DNA from: Methanobrevibacter sp.
GTDB taxonomy: Archaea; Methanobacteriota; Methanobacteria; Methanobacteriales; Methanobacteriaceae
Direction: 5' to 3'
Assembly (NCBI GenBank): GCA_017646885.1
Contig: JAGCLR010000222.1
Location: 1-16,885 of the forward strand
DNA: 16,885 bases
Below, piece after piece: positions 6,793-13,964 of the stretch (positions within the stretch are counted from its first letter, which is position 1; every line of letters begins with the position of its first letter). Under the pieces are notes generated by a model. It was given only the letters and a program-made list of their open reading frames with translations, made no database searches and was not told where the DNA came from. Made by a program: the position numbers and the translations under genes.

Positions 6793-8085
6793 AATCAAAT
6801 CAGAATCAGATTGGTCTAACCATTGATTTACTATTTTTACTGCACAGAAGTTACCGCACATGGTACAGGTATCCTCTTCTTCAGGAGGTCTTTCGTCTCT
6901 TTTTGCACGTGCAGCTTCTGGGAACATTGCACATTCATATTGAGCTTCCCAATCCAATCTTTTTCTTGCTTCTGCCATAGCCAAGTCTTGTGAACCATCG
7001 ATTTGACCACTTGCCAAGTCACCTGCATATGCACCTATTCTAGTTGCAATTACTCCTTCTTTTACATCTTCAGGAGATGGTAAAGCCAAGTGCTCTGCAG
7101 GAGTTACATAACAAATGAAGTCTGCTCCAGCTTTTGCAGATGATGCTGCACCGATTGCAGATACGATGTGATCGTAACCTGGCGCTACATCACATACAAT
7201 AGGACCTAACATATAGAAAGGAGCATTTGAACACATTTTCTTTTGAATCATTACATTGGTTGGGATTTCATTGATAGGGATGTGACCTGGTCCTTCAATC
7301 ATGCACTGTACACCAGCATCTCTGGATCTGTCAATCAATTCACCTAAAATAATCAATTCTTGGATTTGAGCCCTGTCAGTAGAATCAGCAATTGAACCAG
7401 CTCTCATACCATTTGCAAGAGATAATACAACATCATGCTCTTTTGCAATTTCCAAGACATAATCAAAGTTTTCATACAATGGATTTTCCTTTTCATTTTC
7501 AACAATCCAACCGGACATGAATGATCCTCCACGGGATACAAGTCCAGTTACTCTACCTTGCCTTTTGAGTCTTGTTAAGGTTTCAATATTGATACTGCTG
7601 TGAACAGCCATAAAGTCAATACCGTCTTTTGCTTGCTTTTCAATGGTATTGAACAAATCATCTTCATCCATGTAAATTACGGAACCATGTTCTCTAATGC
7701 TTTCAATAGCTGCTTGGTATACTGGTACGGATCCTACAGGAAGAGGGGACATGTCCAATACTCTTCTTCTGATTACATCCAAGTCTCCGCCAATACTCAA
7801 TTCCATTAAACAGTCAGCACCATGGTCAATTGCAACTTGTGCTTTATATACCTCTTCATCAAAGTTTACAATGTCTGTAGAGGTTCCTACAGTTGCATTT
7901 ACTTTTGTTCTAAGACCTGCACCAATACCTGCTGCTTCAATGTCCCTATTTACATTGGATGGAATTACAATGGTGCCGTTTGCAACGGATCTTAAGATAA
8001 AATCTTCGCTAACTCCTTCGATTTTAGCGACATGTTTCATTTCTTCTGTCAATATTCCCTTTTTTGCATCACTAATTTGTGTCAT
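6787..8085 (-). CDS. thiC: Phosphomethylpyrimidine synthase ThiC
   Basis: 432 residues. ThiC is a radical-SAM enzyme that rearranges aminoimidazole ribotide to hydroxymethylpyrimidine phosphate for thiamine synthesis. Recognisable blocks are [58 protein letters not shown] (from 264), [14 protein letters not shown] and TPAEHLALP. Metal-binding histidines fall at about 268 and 332. The C-terminal cluster motif is Cys407-x2-Cys410-x3-Cys414, one residue shorter than the textbook CX2CX4C. The length fits the short ThiC form lacking the N-terminal extension. ATG at 8083-8085 with GGGGAG eight bases upstream. It lies behind a 460-base non-coding region with a structured leader candidate; I found no TPP-riboswitch core there. 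Confidence 0.97.
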   Translation of the reverse strand: MTQISDAKKGILTEEMKHVAKIEGVSEDFILRSVANGTIVIPSNVNRDIEAAGIGAGLRTKVNATVGTSTDIVNFDEEVYKAQVAIDHGADCLMELSIGGDLDVIRRRVLDMSPLPVGSVPVYQAAIESIREHGSVIYMDEDDLFNTIEKQAKDGIDFMAVHSSINIETLTRLKRQGRVTGLVSRGGSFMSGWIVENEKENPLYENFDYVLEIAKEHDVVLSLANGMRAGSIADSTDRAQIQELIILGELIDRSRDAGVQCMIEGPGHIPINEIPTNVMIQKKMCSNAPFYMLGPIVCDVAPGYDHIVSAIGAASSAKAGADFICYVTPAEHLALPSPEDVKEGVIATRIGAYAGDLASGQIDGSQDLAMAEARKRLDWEAQYECAMFPEAARAKRDERPPEEEDTCTMCGNFCAVKIVNQWLDQSDSDLIK

Positions 8086-8545
8086 TAATTTTTCTCCCCA
8101 GATTTTTGTTATGCTAGATTATTATAAAATCAATATTCTTGAGAATTCTTTATTTTCTTTAAATCATGTTGAGGAATCGCTAAATTTAAATTCAAATATA
8201 TTTTACTAAAATAAAGTTTAATTTAATTCTATTTGACTTGATTTTATAATTTTATTTAATTATTTTATCTAATATAAAGATATCTATTTTTAAGGCCTTT
8301 ATTTGCAAAATAAAGCCCTCTGAGGTCTTTTTTATCAAATACTTTTGATATATATCAAATACATTTTATAAAATATTAAGTCTTTTGAAAAAATGAAGAA
8401 ATGAATTTAGCAATTAATATTTAAATAAAAAATTTAAAATGATTTGTAAAAAAATAATGGAAAATAATATAATAAAAAAATTAGAAAAAGAATATAAAAA
8501 TAAAAAAGTAAAAAAAGAAAAAAGTGAAAATAGTAAAAATACTAT
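8086..8545. other. Long non-coding region between PfkB kinase and thiC
   Basis: No convincing gene. From the kinase end it contains the kinase terminator, a very A-rich stretch, a cluster of ATCAAA/TTTGAT half-sites (8334-8359), a GC-richer hairpin (8293-8319), then AT-rich sequence to the thiC ribosome binding site. A second TATA-like element nearer thiC (minus-strand TTTATAAT, about 8120-8130) could provide a shorter transcript. Confidence 0.6.
8293..8362 (-). promoter_or_regulatory. thiC: Candidate thiC promoter/operator and leader hairpin
   Basis: TTTGATATATATCAAA (8344-8359) is a perfect 16-nt palindrome with a TATA-like core; another ATCAAA (8334-8339) adds a third half-site, and TATCAAATAC is repeated at 8333-8342 and 8353-8362. 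Read on the minus strand, the TATA core would start RNA near 8326. The RNA would then run into a 12-bp stem (8293-8304 with 8308-8319, one mismatch, three-base loop) and a leader of about 240 bases before thiC. Operator and leader function are inferred from symmetry and spacing. Confidence 0.4.
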
Positions 8546-8547
8546 TT
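8510..8547 (-). terminator. PfkB kinase terminator overlapping the stop codon
   Basis: AAATAGTA (8528-8535) pairs perfectly with TACTATTT (8540-8547) across a four-base loop. The outer end of the stem includes two bases of the kinase stop codon (8546-8548). On the minus strand the stem is followed by two T-runs of six and seven. Confidence 0.65.
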
Positions 8548-9466
8548 ATTTATAGAAATCAATCATTCTATTGTAAGCTTCATCGAAAGTTGGCATATTT
8601 GTTTGGCAACCTTGCTTTTCTACAACAAATGATGAAACGGATGAAGCAAATTTAGCAGCTTCTTCTAATGAAGCCCCATAAATAAGTCTAGATACGAATC
8701 CTGCCTTATAGGAGTCTCCTGCACCAGTAGGATCAACAGCAGGCCTATAAATAGATTCAACTTCTATCTTGCCTTCATCAGGACTATAGATGATACTACC
8801 TTTTGAACCACAGGTCATTAGAACAACCTCTGGACCTAAGTCCATCAAGCCATTGATATCAACATTCATAGACTCTTGAATACGCTTGATTTCGTGATGA
8901 TTTCCAAAAAGTATATTGACGTTGGCTATGACTTCCTTCAATTTCTTAGGACTGTACATTCCAAGGTCTTGACCTGGATCAAATGAGACCAATCTTTCCT
9001 CTTCTTTAGCAACAATCCCTGTTTTGCAATTGAAATGAGGATCACCTGTTGCCAAATGAACTGCCTTAAATTCCTTAATCTTATCTCTTGGAACTTCACT
9101 GTCATGGAACTCTTTTCCAGCACCCCAGTAGAAATAGCTGATTTGATCCTGATTGTTGTTTGTCATTACAAATGCAGTTGGTGTGTTTTCATCTTGGGAA
9201 ATAATCAAAGCTTCAGTGTCCACACCTAATTTTTGCATATTCTTGTGGTAATGAGAATCAATAAATTCACATCCTACAGCGGATATCAAACCAGTTTTCA
9301 TACCTAAAGTCGCACCAATCATTGCAACATTTGCTGCTGCACCACCATTCAAGTTTTTCATGGTTTTCATAGGTGCAGAATTATTGGCCTTAGGAAACTC
9401 ATCAACTGTGATGATGTAATCCAATGCAGTATGTCCCACTGCTAATAAATCTTTTTTTACACTCAA
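8546..9466 (-). CDS. PfkB/ribokinase-family kinase, probably nucleoside or sugar kinase
   Basis: 306 residues. The N-terminal LLAVGHTALDYIITVDEFP and the NGGAAANVA glycine pair (41-42) are the PfkB sugar-binding signature. The C-terminal DPTGAGDSYKAGF holds the anion hole and catalytic Asp251. ILFGNHHEI is the usual mid-domain block. The family phosphorylates hydroxyl groups of sugars or nucleosides with ATP; overall it recalls archaeal nucleoside kinases of the Methanocaldococcus type, but substrate choice is not certain. The start is TTG at 9464-9466, because no ATG occurs before residue 33 and the family N-terminus would otherwise be lost. AAGGG lies ten bases upstream. It has its own terminator, and the upstream region carries a repeat array and a hairpin, so it is probably monocistronic. 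Confidence 0.88.
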   Translation of the reverse strand: MSVKKDLLAVGHTALDYIITVDEFPKANNSAPMKTMKNLNGGAAANVAMIGATLGMKTGLISAVGCEFIDSHYHKNMQKLGVDTEALIISQDENTPTAFVMTNNNQDQISYFYWGAGKEFHDSEVPRDKIKEFKAVHLATGDPHFNCKTGIVAKEEERLVSFDPGQDLGMYSPKKLKEVIANVNILFGNHHEIKRIQESMNVDINGLMDLGPEVVLMTCGSKGSIIYSPDEGKIEVESIYRPAVDPTGAGDSYKAGFVSRLIYGASLEEAAKFASSVSSFVVEKQGCQTNMPTFDEAYNRMIDFYK

Positions 9467-9496
9467 ATAAATACAACCCTTTTCGCTCTTGTTTTT

Positions 9497-9521
9497 AACT
9501 GTTTAAACCGTTTTAACTGTT
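9497..9521. repeat. Three AACYGTT repeats at 9-base spacing before the kinase
   Basis: AACTGTT (9497-9503), AACCGTT (9506-9512) and AACTGTT (9515-9521) follow each other at exactly nine bases. Each unit is nearly self-complementary, and the two outer units extend to TTTTAACTGTT. The array lies 31-55 bases upstream of the kinase TTG start, where an archaeal TATA box would sit, so it may be a multi-site operator. Confidence 0.45.
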
Positions 9522-9525
9522 AATA

Positions 9526-9570
9526 AAAAAATCATTGAAAAAGTATTAACCCCCTAATCAATGACTTTTT
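9526..9570 (-). promoter_or_regulatory. 13-bp hairpin upstream of kinase (leader or terminator)
   Basis: Arms 9526-9538 and 9558-9570 pair at 12 of 13 positions as DNA. The odd pair becomes G-U if transcribed from the minus strand, so the fold is complete only on that strand. The 19-base loop includes a G5 run in minus-strand RNA and the stem ends in U6. It could be an attenuator in the kinase leader or the end of an unrecognised minus-strand RNA. Confidence 0.4.
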
Positions 9571-9992
9571 AGATAAAATAAGACTGAATATGACTATTTT
9601 GAAAAAAATAAAGCCAAACTTCATCTTATTAATGAATTAAATAATATTTACTGATTTAAATTTAGAAAAAATTCTATCTTAAAATATTATTGAATTGAAA
9701 AATTTTTTTCTAAAATTAGTACAATATTATTTTAGACTTCCCAATATTTAATGATTTTTATTAACATGTGTTATGAAAATATTTCAATAAAATTTTCCAT
9801 AAAATTGAAACTAAAAATCACCAACAATTAAGTAATAAATATTTTATTTTAATAATAATTTTAACTTGCGATAGCATTTGAAAACTAATATTTTAAAAAC
9901 ATGAAAATATGGCCCTAAAAAATTAACATCCTCTTCCCTATCATGACAACTTAAAAAGAAAAATATATAAAAATCAAATTTTAAAATAAAAA

Positions 9993-10047
9993 TTATATAC
10001 GAAATGAATATAATTTTAGTTTGATGTTGAAATTTATAAAATGGGGG
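9993..10047 (+). promoter_or_regulatory. Promoter and ribosome binding site of adhesin-like gene
   Basis: TTATATA at 9993-9999 is a good TATA box, predicting transcription from about 10020. The short leader contains a G5 run (10043-10047), the only Shine-Dalgarno-like sequence here. It stands seven bases before the ATT at 10055 but 55 bases before the first in-frame ATG at 10103, which favours initiation at ATT. Confidence 0.45.
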
Positions 10048-10054
10048 CTAAATT

Positions 10055-12499
10055 ATTAGTAGAAAAAGTAATATAAAATCTATTTTAATCCTATTTACAG
10101 TTATGTGTATAGTATTTAGTTTATTAAGCTCTATTAGTGCAGTAGAACTGTCTGATAATGATATTATCCAAAATAATGATGATAATATTATAAATACTAT
10201 CGAATTAGATGAAGAAAATGAAAATATGGAAATAATTAGCATGAATTCAGAAAATGCTTTAGAAGAAAGCTCTGAAAATCAGCTAAAAGATGCGAATACA
10301 AATACAATTTACATATCAGCATCAGGTGATGATCTAACTGGGGATGGAAGTAAGGATAACCCTTATAAAACAGTAAAGCAAGGAATAGAAAATTCCAATA
10401 ATCAATCTATAATCTACTTATCAGAAGGAAACTTTGATGCCCAAAACATTTCAATAGATAAGACCTTAACTATCGAAGGCGTAAAAGACAAAACAGTTAT
10501 CGATGCAAATCATATTTCCAGAATATTTTTCATGACCTCTGATGCAAAATTAACATTAATCAGACTCACTTTAATAAATGGGAACATGAGCAACAATGAA
10601 ACTGGACTTGGAGGATCCATTTACAACGATGGAGGAGAATTAACATTAATCAATTGTACAATAAAAGACTCTTATTCTGGTTTAAATGGTGGAGCAATCT
10701 ACAGCAACATGGGAAAATTAAGCTTAATTGAATCCGATATCATCAATAACACTGCAGTCCAATATGGAGGGGCAATATATTCTGCAGGCATAACAAACAT
10801 TGAAAATTCCTATTTTACTGAAAACCACATTACTGCTGAAAAAGGAGTAGGGGGAGCTATTGCATGTGGAGGAATCGCTTCTATAAGCAACACTCTATTC
10901 TTAAAGAACTATGCAATATATTCCGCAGGAGCAATACTCAATTTAGCAAATGCAACTTTAAACAACTGCAGTTTCATAAATCAGACCACAGAATATACTG
11001 GAGGGGCAATCAGCAATCATAATTATATGGTCATCAACAACAGCATATTCAGTGGAGGGTACTCAAGATTTTATGCAGCTGCCATCCTTGCACCTCCAAG
11101 TGGGCAGCATGTTGTAACAGAAGTGTATAACACCATCTTCGAAAAGAACTACGTAGGAGCTCACGGTGCAGTATCAAACAATTTCAAGGATACTGAACTT
11201 AAAATGGAAAACTGCGCTATTGTTGGAAATTATATTCTATTAGAGCAAGGTGGAAAAATCTACGGGGATATTGCTTTAGATGATAATGCAAGTACTCTTT
11301 ACTGCTGGTGGGGTCAAAATGAAATAAGCCCATACTACTATTCCCCACATAGTGAAACCTATGAATCCTGGAAAATAAATGCAAGCAAATGGTTAGTGAT
11401 GGAATTTACATCAAGCAATGAAATAATTAAACAAGATGTAAACAATGTATTGAACGTTAACATAAAACATTACTTTGACAACGAAACCAAAGAGATATAT
11501 GATTACGATGAAGACATTAACTTGCCTTTAACCGTTAAATTTTATACAAACACTGGACAAACAATAGCTGAAGTTGAATTGGTAAATGGTAGTGCAAGCA
11601 TAAATTACATTCCAGCAAACAATGTGAAAACCGTTTATGCAAAATTAAGCAATCAAACAATTGAAATAAGTGTTAAGCAAAAAAATGAATCTAAACTTAT
11701 TGCAAGCGATTTAAGCAAATACTATAAAGAAAATAAGGATTTGGAAATTAAATTAACTGACAATAACAATAATCCTCTTTATAATAAAACCGTTAAAATC
11801 CTGTTAAATGGAAAGGAATACAATTTAGCAACAAACAATAATGGAATTGTAAAGGTGCCTTTGGATTTGAATATAGGAACTTACACCGCAAAAATAAGTT
11901 TTGATGATGAGGAATACAGAAATCAGAACAAAAACGTTAAAATAACTGTTTTGAAAAATAAAACATCCATCAAAGCATCTAACCTAGTGAAATACTACAA
12001 AAATTCCACTAAATTAAGTGTAAAATTATTGGACAACAATAAAAAGCCATTAAAATCCAAAACAGTGAAAATAAGAATAGCTGGCAAAACCTATTCAAAA
12101 ACAACTAATAGCAAAGGCATTGCAACATTTGCCATTAATCAAAAAGTAGGGACTTACAGTGTAAAAATTTCATTTAATGGAGATAAAACTTATCAAAGTT
12201 CTTCTAAAACCATTAAAGTCTATGTAAAATCTGCAAAATTAACAACTAAAACTAAAAAGATCCATAGAAAATCCTATTTTGTAGCTACACTTAAAGACAA
12301 AAATGGAAAAGCGATCAAGAAAACAAAAGTTAAATTTAAATTAAATGGAAAAACATACACCAGAACTACAAACAATAAAGGAATTGCTAAGCTTAAGATA
12401 ACTGTAAAAATAGGAACCTATAAAATAAAAACCAGCTTCAAGTCAACCAAGATTTATGGAGCAACTGTTTTTACAAATAAAATTAAAGTGCTTAGATAA
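10055..12499 (+). CDS. Secreted adhesin-like protein, beta-helix plus Ig-like repeats
   Basis: 798 residues from the first ATG at 10103, 814 from the proposed ATT start at 10055. The extra codons encode ISRKSNIKSILILFTV, which joined to MCIVFSLLSSISA makes a complete signal peptide (basic n-region, long h-region, SISA cleavage region). Numbering from the ATG: an acidic Asn-rich linker to about 65, a beta-helix N-cap (TIYISASGDDLTGDGSKDNP, 69-88), about eight GGAIY-type repeats of 20-30 residues (166-360), an Ig-like domain (about 430-528), and three tandem Lys-rich Ig-like repeats of about 90 residues (529-618, 619-708, 709-798). No LPXTG or C-terminal membrane segment is seen. Such proteins are abundant in gut methanogens and are thought to act at the cell surface. 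The basic C-terminus might hold it to the wall by charge, which is inference. Confidence 0.85.
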   Translation: MSRKSNIKSILILFTVMCIVFSLLSSISAVELSDNDIIQNNDDNIINTIELDEENENMEIISMNSENALEESSENQLKDANTNTIYISASGDDLTGDGSKDNPYKTVKQGIENSNNQSIIYLSEGNFDAQNISIDKTLTIEGVKDKTVIDANHISRIFFMTSDAKLTLIRLTLINGNMSNNETGLGGSIYNDGGELTLINCTIKDSYSGLNGGAIYSNMGKLSLIESDIINNTAVQYGGAIYSAGITNIENSYFTENHITAEKGVGGAIACGGIASISNTLFLKNYAIYSAGAILNLANATLNNCSFINQTTEYTGGAISNHNYMVINNSIFSGGYSRFYAAAILAPPSGQHVVTEVYNTIFEKNYVGAHGAVSNNFKDTELKMENCAIVGNYILLEQGGKIYGDIALDDNASTLYCWWGQNEISPYYYSPHSETYESWKINASKWLVMEFTSSNEIIKQDVNNVLNVNIKHYFDNETKEIYDYDEDINLPLTVKFYTNTGQTIAEVELVNGSASINYIPANNVKTVYAKLSNQTIEISVKQKNESKLIASDLSKYYKENKDLEIKLTDNNNNPLYNKTVKILLNGKEYNLATNNNGIVKVPLDLNIGTYTAKISFDDEEYRNQNKNVKITVLKNKTSIKASNLVKYYKNSTKLSVKLLDNNKKPLKSKTVKIRIAGKTYSKTTNSKGIATFAINQKVGTYSVKISFNGDKTYQSSSKTIKVYVKSAKLTTKTKKIHRKSYFVATLKDKNGKAIKKTKVKFKLNGKTYTRTTNNKGIAKLKITVKIGTYKIKTSFKSTKIYGATVFTNKIKVLR

Positions 12500-12542
12500 A
12501 TGAATTAGATAATGAATTAGATAAATGAATTAGATAAATGAA
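12492..12542 (+). repeat. Four tandem TTAGATAAATGAA units at the adhesin 3' end
   Basis: Units at 12492-12504, 12505-12516 (one A shorter), 12517-12529 and 12530-12542. The first contains the last codons and the TAA stop; the last supplies most of the 5' arm of the terminator. The pattern suggests slippage expansion of a terminator arm. Confidence 0.85.
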
Positions 12543-12859
12543 TAGGAAACTATTCATTTATCCTTTTTTTAAAAAATTAGAAAATGTTTAATAAATACTA
12601 TAAAAATTTTTCAAAATCCTAAAATCATTAAGGAAAGACTATTAAAAAAATAAAAAAATTTTTAAATATAATTATACTAATTACTATTATAGGAACTTTT
12701 TTTTAAAATTTTCTAATAACATATTTAGCTGTTGATTAATTAATGGTTAAATTTGAGTGTAAACATATTATGAGAAAAAATTAATAGTTGTCTGGTATTT
12801 AAAAATGAAATATCAATGATGCTTCAAAAATAAATTCTGGATAATTAAAAGGTAACGAG
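12500..12859. other. Spacer between adhesin-like and coiled-coil genes
   Basis: After the repeat array and terminator (to 12570) the spacer is AT-rich with no gene. A TATA-like TATTTAAAA at 12796-12804 predicts a start near 12826 for the coiled-coil gene. Another TATA-like stretch near 12661-12676 has no evident product. Confidence 0.55.
12533..12570 (+). terminator. Strong intrinsic-type terminator of adhesin-like gene
   Basis: GATAAATGAATAG (12533-12545) pairs perfectly over 13 bp with CTATTCATTTATC (12550-12562), capped by a GAAA (GNRA-type) tetraloop and followed by C and seven T residues (12564-12570). Confidence 0.85.
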
Positions 12860-13690
12860 ATGGTGGTTTTTATTTCCGAAGAAGAAATTGAAACTTTAAA
12901 AGAAAGATTAGCTAAGAAAGATGATAAACTTAAAAATCAGGCAAGCGAATTGAATCATTTAACAAATGAAGTCATTCCTGAATTGAAAAAGCAGAACAAG
13001 GAACTAAAGATAGTTAAAAAGGAACTTAGTGAAGCATTGGAAACCAGTACAAAAAAATATTTTGACCAATTGGAAATCAATGCAGATTTAAGTGAAAGCG
13101 TTGCTAAAAAAGGTGCAGGTCTTCAATTAGCTAAAGTCAGATTGGAAGAAATTGAAAAGCTAGTGGTTGAACTTGAAGCAAAAGCTAATGAAAAAGAGGC
13201 AGAAATTGCATCTACAGAAGACTTGTCTGAAGAGGAAAAATCAATAGTTGACAAGCTAAACAATAAGATCAATAAATTGAACAAAGAGTTGGAAGCAAAA
13301 GACAGAGTTATTGACAATAAGGAAAAGGAAATCGTAAGAAAACAAAACCAGTTAAAAGACAAAAACTCTGAAATCGCTGACTTGAAAGAGAATCTAATTC
13401 CTAAACTCAAAGCTGAAACTGCTGAAATCAATGCTAAATTGAAAGCTAAAGAAGCAGAACATGAAGCTGAAAATGCAGGAATTGGAGGAACAATTGCTAA
13501 ATTAGAAGCGGAAATTAAAGACCTAAACGAAAAATTAGATAATAAACAGAGAGATTACAACAAGTTAAGCACTGCAATGAATGCAAAAGACAAAACTATT
13601 AACTCTCTCAAAAACAAAAACCAGCAATTATCTGAACAGCTTAAAGGCCAAGATAACAAAGGATTCTTTAGCAAAATCAGAGGCAGATAA
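12860..13690 (+). CDS. Coiled-coil protein of unknown function
   Basis: 276 residues, almost all predicted coiled coil. Heptad-like, highly charged sequence (runs of E, K, L, N and A) extends from about residue 5 to 265, with a Gly-containing break (AENAGIGGTIAK) near 205-215. There is no signal peptide, membrane segment or cysteine. It ends in a short basic aromatic tail, GFFSKIRGR, which might dock to a membrane or partner. SMC- or myosin-like database names would reflect coiled-coil composition only; no ATPase head is present. ATG at 12860-12862 with AGGT six bases upstream. It has its own candidate promoter and a clear terminator, so it is probably transcribed alone between the adhesin-like gene and the convergent lysS. 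No function can be assigned. Confidence 0.8.
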   Translation: MVVFISEEEIETLKERLAKKDDKLKNQASELNHLTNEVIPELKKQNKELKIVKKELSEALETSTKKYFDQLEINADLSESVAKKGAGLQLAKVRLEEIEKLVVELEAKANEKEAEIASTEDLSEEEKSIVDKLNNKINKLNKELEAKDRVIDNKEKEIVRKQNQLKDKNSEIADLKENLIPKLKAETAEINAKLKAKEAEHEAENAGIGGTIAKLEAEIKDLNEKLDNKQRDYNKLSTAMNAKDKTINSLKNKNQQLSEQLKGQDNKGFFSKIRGR

Positions 13691-13698
13691 TTGTTTTA

Positions 13699-13738
13699 GA
13701 TTAATTAATTTTTATTAATTAATCACTTTTTCTTTTTT
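13699..13738 (+). terminator. Terminator of the coiled-coil gene
   Basis: GATTAATTAAT (13699-13709) pairs perfectly over 11 bp with ATTAATTAATC (13714-13724) across a T4 loop, starting nine bases after the stop codon, and is followed by T-rich sequence. Confidence 0.75.
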
Positions 13739-13880
13739 TTACAAATTTATTCACATAAGTTACTTTCAGAACAATCTAATTTTAAAAAATAAAGTTTCGG
13801 TATTAACGAACAGATAATTAATTAACACTATAAAAATATTGAAAAATTAATAAAAAAATAGAAAAATAAGAAAAATAGTG

Positions 13881-13963
13881 AATAGTTAGAGTAGAAAATT
13901 ACTCCCAACTATTAGAAAAAATTTTGGTCCAGGTTTTGCAAGCCGAAGGCTTGGAAAAGCTGG
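13881..13963 (-). terminator. Tandem terminator hairpins after lysS
   Basis: First hairpin, one base after the lysS stop: CAAGCC (13939-13944) with GGCTTG (13948-13953), extended by TTTT/AAAA and CCAG/CTGG (13929-13963) past two mismatches, followed on the minus strand by T6. Second hairpin: 13881-13893 with 13900-13913 (AATAGTT...AACTATT, one bulge), followed by further T-runs. The first is notably GC-rich for this region. Confidence 0.7.
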
Positions 13964-13964
13964 G

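Larger units (their letters stand above)
9467..10054. other. Divergent spacer between PfkB kinase and adhesin-like gene
   Basis: 588 bases, strongly AT-rich, without a credible open frame. The kinase side holds a 9-base-period repeat array and a large hairpin; the adhesin side (from about 9960) holds two TATA-like elements. Between about 9580 and 9950 I see no feature I can name. Confidence 0.6.

Noticed and set aside
8086..8330. TPP riboswitch in the thiC leader
   Set aside because: The conserved CTGAGA and downstream core were not found on the minus strand; only an unrelated hairpin is present.
9571..9950. Small gene or RNA in the spacer before the adhesin-like gene
   Set aside because: No open frame with a ribosome binding site and no stable fold seen by eye; only the hairpin at 9526-9570 hints at transcription.
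10041..10076. 11-codon open frame starting at ATG 10041 before the adhesin-like gene
   Set aside because: It lies in another frame, and indels in the G-run run into TAA or TAG rather than joining the adhesin frame. A leader peptide cannot be excluded but nothing supports it.
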